Assembly: GCF_004365655.1 (NCBI RefSeq)
Contig: NZ_SOEO01000001.1
Span: forward strand, 496,001-560,000
Reading direction: 5' to 3'
From: Epilithonimonas xixisoli
GTDB lineage: Bacteria > Bacteroidota > Bacteroidia > Flavobacteriales > Weeksellaceae
DNA: 64,000 nt
Shown: piece after piece, positions 52,718 through 62,235 of the stretch
Layout of the letters: every line of letters begins with the position of its first letter
How positions within the stretch are numbered: the first letter of the stretch is position 1
Program-made: the position numbers and the translations under genes
Notes under the pieces: model-generated
The model's database searches: none
Told to the model about the DNA's origin: nothing
The model's input: the letters and a program-made list of their open reading frames with translations, nothing else

Positions 52718-53715
52718 TTTTAGTTACTGGCGCAACAGGAATTTTGGGACGAGTAATCGTTCTCGAGCTTTTGAAAAAAGGAAAGAAAGTCCGCGCGACC
52801 AAAAGAAAATCCAGCAACCTGAAAGATGTTTTAGAATCTTACCGATTTTATACAGACCAGCCTGATTTTTATTTCAACCAAATCGAATGGATGGATGTAG
52901 ATTTCGAAGATTCGGAATCAATCGAGAATGTTTTGAAAGGTGTGGAGGAAGTCTATCATTGCTCTGCCAAAGTCAGTTTCAATCCAAAAGATGAGAAGGA
53001 ATTGTACCGAAATAATTCTGAAGTTACTGAGAAATTACTTTTTGCCATCGATTCCAATCAAGTCAAAAAGTTTCTTTTCGTAAGTTCCATTGCAGTTTTG
53101 GATGGTTATAATGAGAAAGGTGAAATGGATGAAAATTCTGATTTCAACGAAAAACTTCACCATTCGGATTATGCGATTTCCAAATATGTTTCAGAAATGG
53201 AAGTTTGGCGCGCGCAATACGAAGGTCTTAATACTGTCATCATCAATCCAGGTTTAATCATCGGTTCCGGAAATTGGAATCACAGCAGTGGAAAATTGTT
53301 CAAAGAATTGTCAAACGGTTTTACATTTCCCGGTTCTACGGCTTATGTGGATGTGCGAGATGTTGCGAATATTGCGATTGAATTAATGGAAAAATCAATT
53401 TTCGGACAACGTTTTATTGTGACTTCTGAAAATATTAAATACAAAACGATTTCTGATAAAGTCAGAAAAGCCTTTGGAAAATCGCCTGCGAAAATCATCC
53501 CGAATTCGATTCTTGATATTTTACCGATATTCTCAGTTCTGTTTGGTTGGTTGATTCCAATTCTGAAATTAGCGAACAAAACCAACGTAGAAACCATCAA
53601 ATCCGATTCGAAAATTACCAATCAAAAAATTCGTGAAACTTTGAATTACGAATTCATTCCCATCGATGAAAGTGTGGATTTTCATCTGAAAAACTACCTT
53701 TCAGATAGGAAATGA
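52714..53715 (+). CDS. NAD-dependent epimerase/dehydratase-family protein
   Basis: 333 residues with an N-terminal Rossmann motif VTGATGILGRVI and the catalytic YAISKYVSE (Tyr and Lys). SSIAVLD provides the serine. The pattern matches the extended SDR branch with dihydroflavonol-reductase- or cinnamoyl-CoA-reductase-like members. A C-terminal hydrophobic stretch (ILPIFSVLFGWLIPILKL) may touch the membrane. It starts within the last codon of the small membrane protein gene. Confidence 0.87.
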   Translation: MILVTGATGILGRVIVLELLKKGKKVRATKRKSSNLKDVLESYRFYTDQPDFYFNQIEWMDVDFEDSESIENVLKGVEEVYHCSAKVSFNPKDEKELYRNNSEVTEKLLFAIDSNQVKKFLFVSSIAVLDGYNEKGEMDENSDFNEKLHHSDYAISKYVSEMEVWRAQYEGLNTVIINPGLIIGSGNWNHSSGKLFKELSNGFTFPGSTAYVDVRDVANIAIELMEKSIFGQRFIVTSENIKYKTISDKVRKAFGKSPAKIIPNSILDILPIFSVLFGWLIPILKLANKTNVETIKSDSKITNQKIRETLNYEFIPIDESVDFHLKNYLSDRK

Positions 53716-53738
53716 TATTTTCTATCGTTATGTTAAGC

Positions 53739-53770
53739 TTTGTTTAATTATCTCAAAAGTCGTATTTTTA
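53739..53770 (+). promoter_or_regulatory. gcvP promoter TTTG-N20-TATTTTTA
   Basis: TTTG at 53739-53742 and TATTTTTA at 53763-53770, 20 bases apart; the last base differs from the consensus G. The 12-mer CGTATTTTTACG around the second box also occurs at the adhesin palindrome (4227-4238). No glycine riboswitch is seen in the leader. Confidence 0.5.
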
Positions 53771-53809
53771 CGCAACATATTTTAATAAAATCTAATCTTA
53801 AGTCTTATA

Positions 53810-56668
53810 ATGAATACACAACAATTCGTAAACCGCCACATCAGTCTCAACGAAGCTGATAAAGCGGAAATGCTGAATAAAGTAGGAGCAAAAAGTATAG
53901 AAGAATTAATCTCACAAACCATTCCTGATTCCATCAGGTTAGAAAAAGATCTCAACATCTCAGAGCCGCTTTCGGAGTACGAAATGTTATTGCATTCTAA
54001 AGATTTGGCTTCTAAGAACCAAAGTTTTGACAACTATATTGGGTTTGGATATCACAATACGATTTTGCCTTCGCCAATCCAGAGAAACATTCTGGAAAAT
54101 CCAAGCTGGTACACCGCTTACACACCTTACCAGGCAGAGATTGCGCAGGGAAGATTGGAAGCTTTGCTCAATTTCCAAACAGTCGTTTCGGATTTGACTG
54201 GATTTCCTTTAGCAAACGCTTCATTGCTTGACGAATCTACGGCTGCTGCAGAAGCAATGCATATGTTCTTCAACAACAGAACGAAAGACCAAAAGAAAAA
54301 TAATGCTTCGAAGTTTTTCATTTCAGATTTGGTTTTGCCACAAACGATTTCTGTTCTTAAGACAAAGGCAGAAGGTCTTGGAATCGATGTAATTGTTGGG
54401 AATCACATCAATCACCAGTTCAATGATTCTTACTACGGCGTTTTGTTGCAATATCCTGGGAAAAACGGAATCGTTTTAGACTATACAGAAAATATTACTT
54501 ATTACAAAGAATTCAACCTGCAAGTGGTTGTAGCTTGCGATCCGATGGCTTTGGTAAAGCTAAAATCTCCTGCTGATATGGGCGCAGATTGTGCGGTCGG
54601 AACTTCTCAAAGATTCGGGATTCCGATGGGTTACGGTGGTCCTCATGCAGCGTTCTTCACTTGCAAGGAAGATTATAAAAGAGATATTCCGGGAAGAATC
54701 ATTGGTGTTTCTCAAGATATGTACGGCAAACGTGCGTTGAGAATGGCGCTTCAAACCAGAGAGCAGCACATCAAAAGAGAAAGAGCAACATCCAATATCT
54801 GTACAGCTCAGGTTTTATTGGCGGTGATGGCTGGAATGTACGCGGTTTATCACGGACCAAAAGGTTTGGAATTTATCGCCGATCAAATCCATTACAAAAC
54901 CAATGCTCTAGGCGATGCGTTGAAAGTTTTGGATTATGACATCGTGGACGAGCCTGTTTTTGATACGGTGAAATTCAGATTGCACGAGGAGGAAAAATCT
55001 TCTTTGAGAATGAAAATGAGAGATCAGAAAATCAATCTTAATTATTTTTCTCAAGGCATCGTGAGTATTTCATTAAACGAAACTACAACTGTTGACAAAC
55101 TAAACCAATTGATCGAAGCTTTTGCCCAGTTCAAAGGGAAACAAGGTTATAAAGTATCATTAAAAGAAGAATATTCTATTCCTGCAGAATTATTGAGAGA
55201 AGATAAAATATTAGAAGAAGAAGTTTTCAACAAATACCATACAGAGACAGAATTGATGCGTTACATCAAACGTCTGGAAAGAAAAGATCTGTCTTTGACA
55301 CATTCTATGATTTCTCTTGGATCTTGTACAATGAAATTGAATGCTGCAACTCAAATGATCCCGCTATCTTGGGGCGAGTGGGGAAGTGTTCATCCATTTG
55401 TACCAACGGAGCAAGCAGGCGGTTACCAGGAAATGATCAAAGAATTGGAGAAAGATTTAGCAGAAATCACTGGTTTCGCTGGAACTTCTCTTCAACCAAA
55501 TTCTGGTGCGCAAGGCGAATATGCTGGACTAATGGTCATCAGAGAATATCACAAAAACAGAGGCGAAGGCCATAGAAATATCGTTTTGATTCCTCAATCT
55601 GCACACGGAACCAATCCGGCTTCCGCAGCAATGGCTGGTATGAAAATCGTAGTTGTGAAGAATCTTGAAAACGGCGAAATTGATTTTGAAGATTTCAAAG
55701 CGAAAACTGAGTTGCATTCTGAGAACTTGTCTTGTGTGATGATCACTTATCCTTCGACTTACGGATTCTTCGATGCTAATATCAAAGAAATAACAAAACT
55801 AACGCACGATCACGGCGGACAAGTCTATATGGACGGTGCGAATATGAATGCGCAGGTTGGATTCACAAGTCCGGGGAATATCGGGGCAGATGTTTGTCAC
55901 CTGAATCTTCACAAGACTTTTGCTATTCCTCACGGTGGCGGAGGTCCTGGTGTTGGTCCAATCTGTGTGGCGGAGCATTTGGTTCCATTCTTACCAACCA
56001 ACGCGAATATCCAAATCGGTGGAAAAGAAGCCATCGAAGGGATTTCTGCAGCGCCTTATGGTTCTGGATTGATTTTGAATATTTCTTACGCTTACATCAA
56101 AATGTTGGGAACTTCAGGTTTGAAAAAAGCAACGGAGCACGCCATCCTTAATGCTAATTATTTGAAAGAAATCTTAGCTGAGCATTTCCCAATCCTTTAT
56201 GCAAATGACAAAGGTAGAGTAGCACACGAATGTATCGTAGATTTCCGTCAGTTCAAATCTTTGGGAATTGAAGTGGCAGATGTGGCGAAACGACTAATGG
56301 ATTACGGTTTCCACGCGCCAACAGTGAGTTTCCCAGTTGCTGGAACATTAATGATAGAACCAACCGAGTCTGAAAACAAAGACGAAATTGATAGATTTGC
56401 GGAAGCATTGATCAGCATCAAAAAAGAAATCGATGAGATTGCAAACGGCGATGCAGACAGAGAAAACAATGTTTTGAAAAACGCACCTCACACCGAGCAA
56501 TTGGTGATCTCGGATTCTTGGGACAAACCTTATGGCAGAGAGAAAGCTGCTTATCCATTGGATTGGGTGAGAACTCATAAGTTCTTTGCAACAGTTGCAA
56601 GAATTGATGAAGCTTATGGCGACAGAAATCTAGTTTGTACTTGTGAGCCGATAGAAGCTTATATGTAA
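53810..56668 (+). CDS. gcvP: Glycine dehydrogenase (decarboxylating), P-protein
   Basis: 952 residues, the full-length fused P-protein. The N-terminal half (FVNRHISLNEADKAEM) and C-terminal half both have the PLP-dependent fold; the cofactor lysine lies in DVCHLNLHKTFAIPHGGGGPGVGP. It decarboxylates glycine and transfers the aminomethyl group to the H-protein. gcvT and gcvH are not adjacent. A good promoter lies just before it and a terminator follows. Confidence 0.97.
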   Translation: MNTQQFVNRHISLNEADKAEMLNKVGAKSIEELISQTIPDSIRLEKDLNISEPLSEYEMLLHSKDLASKNQSFDNYIGFGYHNTILPSPIQRNILENPSWYTAYTPYQAEIAQGRLEALLNFQTVVSDLTGFPLANASLLDESTAAAEAMHMFFNNRTKDQKKNNASKFFISDLVLPQTISVLKTKAEGLGIDVIVGNHINHQFNDSYYGVLLQYPGKNGIVLDYTENITYYKEFNLQVVVACDPMALVKLKSPADMGADCAVGTSQRFGIPMGYGGPHAAFFTCKEDYKRDIPGRIIGVSQDMYGKRALRMALQTREQHIKRERATSNICTAQVLLAVMAGMYAVYHGPKGLEFIADQIHYKTNALGDALKVLDYDIVDEPVFDTVKFRLHEEEKSSLRMKMRDQKINLNYFSQGIVSISLNETTTVDKLNQLIEAFAQFKGKQGYKVSLKEEYSIPAELLREDKILEEEVFNKYHTETELMRYIKRLERKDLSLTHSMISLGSCTMKLNAATQMIPLSWGEWGSVHPFVPTEQAGGYQEMIKELEKDLAEITGFAGTSLQPNSGAQGEYAGLMVIREYHKNRGEGHRNIVLIPQSAHGTNPASAAMAGMKIVVVKNLENGEIDFEDFKAKTELHSENLSCVMITYPSTYGFFDANIKEITKLTHDHGGQVYMDGANMNAQVGFTSPGNIGADVCHLNLHKTFAIPHGGGGPGVGPICVAEHLVPFLPTNANIQIGGKEAIEGISAAPYGSGLILNISYAYIKMLGTSGLKKATEHAILNANYLKEILAEHFPILYANDKGRVAHECIVDFRQFKSLGIEVADVAKRLMDYGFHAPTVSFPVAGTLMIEPTESENKDEIDRFAEALISIKKEIDEIANGDADRENNVLKNAPHTEQLVISDSWDKPYGREKAAYPLDWVRTHKFFATVARIDEAYGDRNLVCTCEPIEAYM

Positions 56669-56732
56669 ATCAATTATAAGTGATTAATTATGAATGATAA
56701 ATGATTTTGTGATTCATTAATTTATATAAAAG

Positions 56733-56762
56733 AAACCTCTCAAGTGATTGAGAGGTTTTTTT
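56733..56762 (+). terminator. gcvP terminator
   Basis: An 11-base stem AAACCTCTCAA / TTGAGAGGTTT with loop GTGA and a T-run, 65 bases after the stop. The sequence in between is of the TTATCA-repeat type in reverse orientation. Confidence 0.88.
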
Positions 56763-56806
56763 GGTTTAGGACAATATAGATTTGGAAAATTTCAACGCAA
56801 TTAAAG

Positions 56807-57880
56807 TTATTCATAATTTTTTATTGTTGCTAATAACTCGCTTTTGAAGTTATAAATTTCGTCCAAAGAAGCAATTAGTTTTTTCTCTCCGTTATCTTTT
56901 CCGTTGTTAAAAAGTTCAATATATTTATTGGATGAGTTAAAATGTAAACGACAAATTGGTTTACGATTGTTGTCATCTAATAAAATACCAAAATAAGATT
57001 GAGTATCTCTAAATGCAATTCTTGAAGCTGGTAAAATTTCTCTTAAAATCGCTTTTATAATTTGAGAACCTTCCATTTCTTCGTCTGTTGTGATGAATTT
57101 TGGAGTTTCAGTATTTTCGTCGATTGGTTCTATTTTTTCAGCCGTTTTGGAAGGAAGCGTTTCATTAATATTCAGTGCGTTTTTCAATCTGAAATTGATT
57201 GATTCATTTATTGAATTTGAAAATGCTTTTCTAGTGTATTCTTTGAACGTTACTAATCTTGAAGCCGTCAAAAGTTTGTCGAAAAATCGATTTACTAAAA
57301 GTCGAACGATTTCATCAGAAGGATTTTGAAGTTCTTTTTCAAATTCATTTCTGATTGCTTTTATGTATTTTAAAGATTCTGCTGAATCCAAAATCTGCTC
57401 TAAATTATAACCGTTTTTAGAAAATTTTTCTAATATTTTCAAACTCGAATCTTTTAAGTTTGATAAATCCAAAGTGAAAAATGGTTTCTCGTCCATGATG
57501 TTTGGTTTTTCCAGATCTGCGTAGAAATTGTATTGATGACCGTTTGTCAAAACACCAAAACGGGATTTAGAAACGTGGTAATATCTGTGAAGTTGAGAAT
57601 TGTGAGCGTCAACTTTTTCTTTCCAATGCTTACATTCAATGATTAAAATTGGTTCGCCATCTCTTTTGATGACGTAGTCAATTTTTTCGCCTTTTTTTGT
57701 TCCAATATCACAAATAAATTCCGGAATTACCTCTGTTGGATTAAAAATGTCATATCCTAAAATTTGAATAAATGGCATAACGAAAGCATTCTTAGTTGCT
57801 TCTTCGGTATTAATTTGGTCTTTTAAAGAGTCAACTCTTTGATGCAATTGTTCTAATTTTAATTTTAAATCTGATTCCAT
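56807..57880 (-). CDS. Orphan restriction-type nuclease (HsdR-N-like, PD-D/ExK)
   Basis: 357 residues, soluble. Residues about 1-175 look like the N-terminal nuclease domain of type I restriction R subunits: KNAFVMPFIQILGYDIFNPTEV, EKIDYVIKRDGEPILIIECKHW with Asp68, Glu82 and Lys84 of the PD-(D/E)xK motif, and VLTNGHQYNFYADLE. There is no helicase domain. The C-terminal third (about 265-355) is a separate conserved region with RIAFRDTQSYFGILLDD. No methyltransferase or specificity gene is adjacent. Such stand-alone proteins are often prophage or defence related. Role unknown. Confidence 0.78.
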   Translation of the reverse strand: MESDLKLKLEQLHQRVDSLKDQINTEEATKNAFVMPFIQILGYDIFNPTEVIPEFICDIGTKKGEKIDYVIKRDGEPILIIECKHWKEKVDAHNSQLHRYYHVSKSRFGVLTNGHQYNFYADLEKPNIMDEKPFFTLDLSNLKDSSLKILEKFSKNGYNLEQILDSAESLKYIKAIRNEFEKELQNPSDEIVRLLVNRFFDKLLTASRLVTFKEYTRKAFSNSINESINFRLKNALNINETLPSKTAEKIEPIDENTETPKFITTDEEMEGSQIIKAILREILPASRIAFRDTQSYFGILLDDNNRKPICRLHFNSSNKYIELFNNGKDNGEKKLIASLDEIYNFKSELLATIKNYE

Positions 57881-58080
57881 AGTTTTTGTTTTTCTATAAT
57901 AATTTGTTTTATTAATAATTTGAAATTATTTTGAAAAATTAATTGGTGATAAGTTCTCAAATTAATTCACTTTGTTGTTAAATCTATTTAGTGAGTTTAA
58001 CAAAACTATCATTAATAGAATTTACTTTTTTACGGTTTTCCTTACTTTGATGAAATATTTCAAATCAAGTATCACTTACA

Positions 58081-58110
58081 ACAAGAAAACCCCACGTGAG
58101 TGTGAGGTTT
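58081..58110 (-). terminator. Terminator of the YdeI-type gene
   Basis: On the minus strand AAACCTCAC pairs with GTGGGGTTT, with one G-T pair, followed by a T-rich run, 28 bases after the stop. The remaining 57881-58080 is AT-rich and featureless. Confidence 0.65.
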
Positions 58111-58138
58111 ATTAAATATTGTAACGTGAATTTTTTTA

Positions 58139-58726
58139 CTAAAACTGTTTCGGTTTCATCTTCCTCTCCGCAGATTCTGCGATTTCCAAAATCCTTTTCT
58201 GTCTGGTTTCAGGCCGTTTCGCACTGATAATCCAGTAAAGCATCATTTTCTTGATAGATTTGCTGAGGCTTTGGAAAAACTCTAGGGCGTTTGGTCTTGA
58301 GGAAAGTTCAAGCAATAGATCTTCGGGGACGGTAAGTTCCTCTACGCTATCCAGGATTTCCCACGAACCGTTTTCCTTGGCGATGTTGATACAGTCTAAT
58401 CCGGCTGGGGACATTCGGTTTTCGGCGGTGAGTTTTTCGATTTTTTGTTTGTTGATTTTGGACCAAGTGCTTTTTGGTTTTCGTTTGCAGAAGTATTGGA
58501 TTGAGGATTCGTCGTCCAGTTTTTTCTTGAGACTGTCGATCCAACCAAAACAGAGCGCTTCGTCCACAGCATCGCTCCAGCTGACAGATGCTTTACCGGA
58601 TTTCTTGTTGTATTGAACCAGCCAAATTCCATTGTCGCGCGTGTGATTTTCTATGAGCCAATTGCGCCATTGCTCTGGCGTTTCTGGGTAGAAAGTTTCT
58701 TGGATTTTGGTGGGTTTGGAAGTCAT
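58139..58726 (-). CDS. YdeI/OmpD-associated family protein
   Basis: 195 residues with the family pattern: TPEQWRNWLIENHTRDNGIWLVQYNKKSG, VSWSDAVDEALCFGWIDSLKKKLDD and PKSTWSKINKQKIEKL. YdeI-type proteins have been linked to resistance against polymyxin and bacteriocins, but the mechanism is unclear. It is the last gene of the Crp/Fnr-led unit, 12 bases after the SMR transporter. Confidence 0.86.
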   Translation of the reverse strand: MTSKPTKIQETFYPETPEQWRNWLIENHTRDNGIWLVQYNKKSGKASVSWSDAVDEALCFGWIDSLKKKLDDESSIQYFCKRKPKSTWSKINKQKIEKLTAENRMSPAGLDCINIAKENGSWEILDSVEELTVPEDLLLELSSRPNALEFFQSLSKSIKKMMLYWIISAKRPETRQKRILEIAESAERKMKPKQF

Positions 58727-58738
58727 TGGTGATGGAAA

Positions 58739-59068
58739 TTAATGCGTTGCCGATTTTGAAAACAAATTAATGACCAAAACGCCGACGATGATGATTGCTA
58801 TTCCCAAGATGGCTGGCAAATCCAGTTTCTGTTTGAAAAATAAAACGGAAACCAAAGCCGTCAAAACAATGCCCAATCCTGCCCAGATCGCATAAGCCAC
58901 GCCCAATGGAATCTCCTTGATGGCGTGGGAGAAGAAATAGAAACAGCCTGTAAATGCGACAACGGTGAGCAAACTTGGCCATAGTCTGGTAAAGTTCTCG
59001 GATCTTGCCAAACTGCTCGTCCCAAGGACTTCTAAACAGATGGCTAATCCTAAAAATAAGTATTTCAT
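58739..59068 (-). CDS. Small multidrug resistance (SMR/EmrE-type) transporter
   Basis: 109 residues with four membrane helices and the conserved glutamate (Glu13 in LAICLEVLGTSSL) that drives proton-coupled exchange. GVAYAIWAGLGIVLTALVSVLFFKQ is the SMR signature. The sequence suits either the drug-exporting or the guanidinium-exporting branch. It lies six bases downstream of the reductase gene, in the same unit. Confidence 0.92.
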   Translation of the reverse strand: MKYLFLGLAICLEVLGTSSLARSENFTRLWPSLLTVVAFTGCFYFFSHAIKEIPLGVAYAIWAGLGIVLTALVSVLFFKQKLDLPAILGIAIIIVGVLVINLFSKSATH

Positions 59069-59074
59069 AATCTG

Positions 59075-59938
59075 TTAATTAATAAATGTGTCTTCCAAGT
59101 AGATTTCCAAATCGGTATTTCTGTGTCCCAACAATTCTTCCAAATCCGATGAAACAACATTGTACTCATCATTCCTGATAATAGAAGCCAATAATGTTAA
59201 ATACCAAATGTCCATTTCGCCGACGCCATACTCTTTCAGTTTCTTTTCATAATCTTTTGGGGCAGGGCTTTCATAGGCTACTTTTTCCCCTGAAAATTCA
59301 GAAAGTAATTCTGCAATCTCCGCAAAAGAGTAGGATAGAGCACCTGTTAATTTGTAGATTTTGTAGATGTGACCATCGTCAGCCAAGACATTGGCAATCG
59401 CTTTTCCCATTTCGTCGCGTGTGGCAAAAGATGCTTTTCCGTTCTCGGCTGGGAAAGAGATTCCAGTGTTCACGACATCATAACCAATGAAGAATGGAAG
59501 CGTTTCTGAGTACAATCCGTTTTGAAAAATGGTGTAAGGTAAACCGCTGTTTATAATGTAATTTTCAGTCGTGCTGTAAGCGTCTGTCAAAGGACCTAGT
59601 TTGGATTCCGAAACGTTTTCATTTCGTGCGCCACTGGTGTAGTATATTTGTGAAACCCCCGCATCTTTGGCAGAATCTATCACGTTTTTGTGTTCTGTCA
59701 GAGCATCTTCACTACTTCCACTTATTAATAATAATTTTGAAATACCATCAACTGCTTTTTCAATCGAGGTTTTGTCTGCATAATCGCCAATTCGAACTTC
59801 GATTCCTTTTGCTTTTAATGCTTTTCCTTTTTCCGTATTTCTTACCAATGCGACTATTTTATCAGCGGATATTTTTGTTAAAAGATGATTGATGACTGCA
59901 GTTCCCAAATGTCCTGATGCGCCTGTAATTAAAATCAT
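59075..59938 (-). CDS. NAD(P)-binding reductase, NmrA/YtfG type
   Basis: 287 residues with a Rossmann motif ILITGASGHLGTAVINHLL and the pattern of NAD(P)H:quinone reductase 2 (YtfG)-like atypical SDRs: ADKIVALVRNTEKGKALKAKGIEVRIGDY, and TSGARNENVSESKLGPLTDAYSTTENYI. There is no catalytic YxxxK, as in other members of this group. It is the second gene of the unit, between the Crp/Fnr regulator and the SMR pump. Confidence 0.88.
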   Translation of the reverse strand: MILITGASGHLGTAVINHLLTKISADKIVALVRNTEKGKALKAKGIEVRIGDYADKTSIEKAVDGISKLLLISGSSEDALTEHKNVIDSAKDAGVSQIYYTSGARNENVSESKLGPLTDAYSTTENYIINSGLPYTIFQNGLYSETLPFFIGYDVVNTGISFPAENGKASFATRDEMGKAIANVLADDGHIYKIYKLTGALSYSFAEIAELLSEFSGEKVAYESPAPKDYEKKLKEYGVGEMDIWYLTLLASIIRNDEYNVVSSDLEELLGHRNTDLEIYLEDTFIN

Positions 59939-60009
59939 AACTCATTAAATTTATGATGCAAAGAAACTGGATAATTAAACTGAATTTTTTGACAAAAGTC
60001 AAATTAAAT

Positions 60010-60570
60010 TTACTTCTTTCGTATGCGACTGAGCGTCTCCTGCGTGATGCCAAGATATGATGCAATGTGACCCAATGAAATACGTTGCGAAACTTCTGGT
60101 TCCTCTTTCAGTAAGGTTTGGTAGCGTTGTTCAGCCGATTGTGTATGCAAAGACATTATGCGTTCTTCCATAATTTTACAATATTCCTCCGCCATTATTC
60201 TGCCAATAGTTTCCATTTGGTGGTATTTTTTATAAAGCTCGTTGAGGTCGTCGGACGTGATGTAATAAATGTTGGATTGCTCCAAAAACTGAATGTTTTC
60301 AAAGGAGGGAAGTTTGTAGAACAAAGACAATATAGAACCCAAAATGATGTTTTCAAAACCAAACCAAGCATTGACTTCTTTGTCATCTTTAATGAAAAAA
60401 GAACGTACCAATCCTGTCTCAATGATGAACAAACTGGAAACAATTTGGCCTTGCTTCAGGAAAAAATCACCTTTTTGTTTTATTTGGGATTTGATTCTTT
60501 TAGATAATTCTTCCTCGATTTCTGGATTTAAATTTCCGTATTCCTTGAATTTTTTAATTAATGGATTCAT
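60010..60570 (-). CDS. Crp/Fnr-family transcriptional regulator
   Basis: From the ATG at 60570 the protein has 186 residues. A cNMP-binding fold (GDFFLKQGQIVSSLFIIETGLVRSFF) is followed by a dimer helix and a C-terminal winged helix (ISLGHIASYLGITQETLSRIRKK). No cysteine cluster for an iron-sulfur centre is present. The open frame runs to a TTG at 60585. A TATCTTTG minus-7 box (60601-60594) lies upstream. It leads a unit with a reductase, a SMR pump and a YdeI protein, which it probably controls. Confidence 0.88.
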   Translation of the reverse strand: MNPLIKKFKEYGNLNPEIEEELSKRIKSQIKQKGDFFLKQGQIVSSLFIIETGLVRSFFIKDDKEVNAWFGFENIILGSILSLFYKLPSFENIQFLEQSNIYYITSDDLNELYKKYHQMETIGRIMAEEYCKIMEERIMSLHTQSAEQRYQTLLKEEPEVSQRISLGHIASYLGITQETLSRIRKK

Positions 60571-60658
60571 ATCGCGTGAAGACAATGTAACTTCAAAGAT
60601 AGCTAAATCAGGATTTACATTAATTGAAAACTCAAATCATTAATAAGAAAAACAAAAA

Positions 60659-61993
60659 TTATTTAGTTTGATGCAAAACCAAATATTCCCAAGGTTCCAT
60701 CGTGATGATGAAGGTTTCGGAAACCGTTTTTTCTTCGTCGGTAAAAAGATTTTTATAAATTCCCTTATCAAATGACGTATCAAATTGAACCATTATCAAT
60801 TCTTTGCTGAGGTTGACAAATGCTAAAACTTTGTCGCCGTTTTTTTCTCGGACAAAGGAAATCACTTGGTCCATTCGGTCATTCATAATTCTCACCATTT
60901 CTCCGCCCCAATCGCCGTTCCAGAGCGCTTGGTTTTGATGTTTTAATGAAAAAAGAGTGGTATAGAGTTTTTCGAATTTGTGAGGTGTCCAGTCAATCGG
61001 GTCTTTTTCAAAAAACTCCAAAGAGCGGTCGAGTCCGGCTTCTTGTCCACTGTAAACCAACGGAATTCCGTCCATTAAAAAGGTAAAAACTGTGGTCGCT
61101 TCCAACGCTTCTCCAAAATTATCATATTGATTGCCTTCCCAGGAATTCTTGTCGTGATTGTCGATGAAGTTCATTCGGATTCCGGCTTTTGGGAAAATGG
61201 AAACGTGCTCGGCAATGTAAGCTTCGGTAAGGGTTTTCACGCTAAGGTCATTCTGAACAATCTGATGCAGAATATTCCAAAGTGTCCAGTTGTACGTGGA
61301 ATCAAATGCCTTGCGGTGAAGTTCCTTGTCTTCGGCTTCTGCGAGCATAAAAATCGGTTTGATTTTGTCAAGTTCTGCTCGTATATTTTCCCAGAAATCA
61401 ATCGGAACAAAACTCGCAATGTCGCAACGGAAGCCATCAATATTATATTCTTTGACCCAATATTTCATTGCGTCGGTCATATATTTTCTGAGTTCCGGTT
61501 CTTTGTAATTTAATTCGATAATATCATCATAATCGCGCCAGCGCGTGGATTGGAAGGTTCCTTTTCTGGATTTCATATACCATTCAGGATGTTCCGTCAC
61601 CAGATGATTGTCCCAACTCGTATGATTCGCAACCCAATCCAAAATCACGTACATTCCTTGACTGTGAATCGCCTCCACCAAACTTCGAAAATCGTCTTCT
61701 GTCCCAAACTCCGCATTGATTCCCAAATAATCTTTTACGGAATAATAACTTCCCAAACTACCTTTCCGATGCAATTCTCCAATCGGATTGATGGGCATCA
61801 ACCAAATGATATCAATTCCCATTTTCTTGAGTCGCGGAAGTTGTTTTTCGATGGCCTGAAAATTACCTTCTTCGGAAAACTGACGGATATTCAATTCGTA
61901 AAGCGTTGCATTTTTCACCCAATCGGGCGTGGAAAGTTCTACGTATTTCTTTGGCTGGTAATTGTTTTCAGGCTGATTTTCCATAGATGTCAT
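60659..61993 (-). CDS. Cytoplasmic GH13 alpha-amylase family protein
   Basis: 444 residues without signal peptide. The GH13 regions are present: DIIWLMPINPIGE, VILDWVANHTSWD (region I), FRCDIASF with the nucleophile Asp (region II), FMLAEAED with the acid Glu (region III) and MNFIDNHDKNS with the transition-state Asp (region IV). Cytoplasmic location suggests intracellular glycogen or maltodextrin use. It is monocistronic or divergent from the glycosyltransferase gene; the 242-base gap between them shows no clear feature. Confidence 0.9.
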   Translation of the reverse strand: MTSMENQPENNYQPKKYVELSTPDWVKNATLYELNIRQFSEEGNFQAIEKQLPRLKKMGIDIIWLMPINPIGELHRKGSLGSYYSVKDYLGINAEFGTEDDFRSLVEAIHSQGMYVILDWVANHTSWDNHLVTEHPEWYMKSRKGTFQSTRWRDYDDIIELNYKEPELRKYMTDAMKYWVKEYNIDGFRCDIASFVPIDFWENIRAELDKIKPIFMLAEAEDKELHRKAFDSTYNWTLWNILHQIVQNDLSVKTLTEAYIAEHVSIFPKAGIRMNFIDNHDKNSWEGNQYDNFGEALEATTVFTFLMDGIPLVYSGQEAGLDRSLEFFEKDPIDWTPHKFEKLYTTLFSLKHQNQALWNGDWGGEMVRIMNDRMDQVISFVREKNGDKVLAFVNLSKELIMVQFDTSFDKGIYKNLFTDEEKTVSETFIITMEPWEYLVLHQTK

Positions 61994-62235
61994 TAATCAA
62001 ATTAAAAAAATATTGCAACGAATATCATACCCAACGGTTTATCATTATTAAATATGACATTAATTGATTTGAATATCTGATTTAATTAATGAAATCTTAA
62101 TCATATCAACACTTCATTAAATATTTTTATTAATAAAATTTCCCTTGAGATTGCACAAAGGTTTGATGTTTGCAAGGAATAAACGAGTTGCAGAGATTTC
62201 TGCTTTCTTTATTAACATTCAAAAAATAAAAATTT

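Noticed and set aside
53716-53809. Glycine riboswitch upstream of gcvP
   Set aside because: The leader after the promoter is too short and AT-rich and has no conserved aptamer core.
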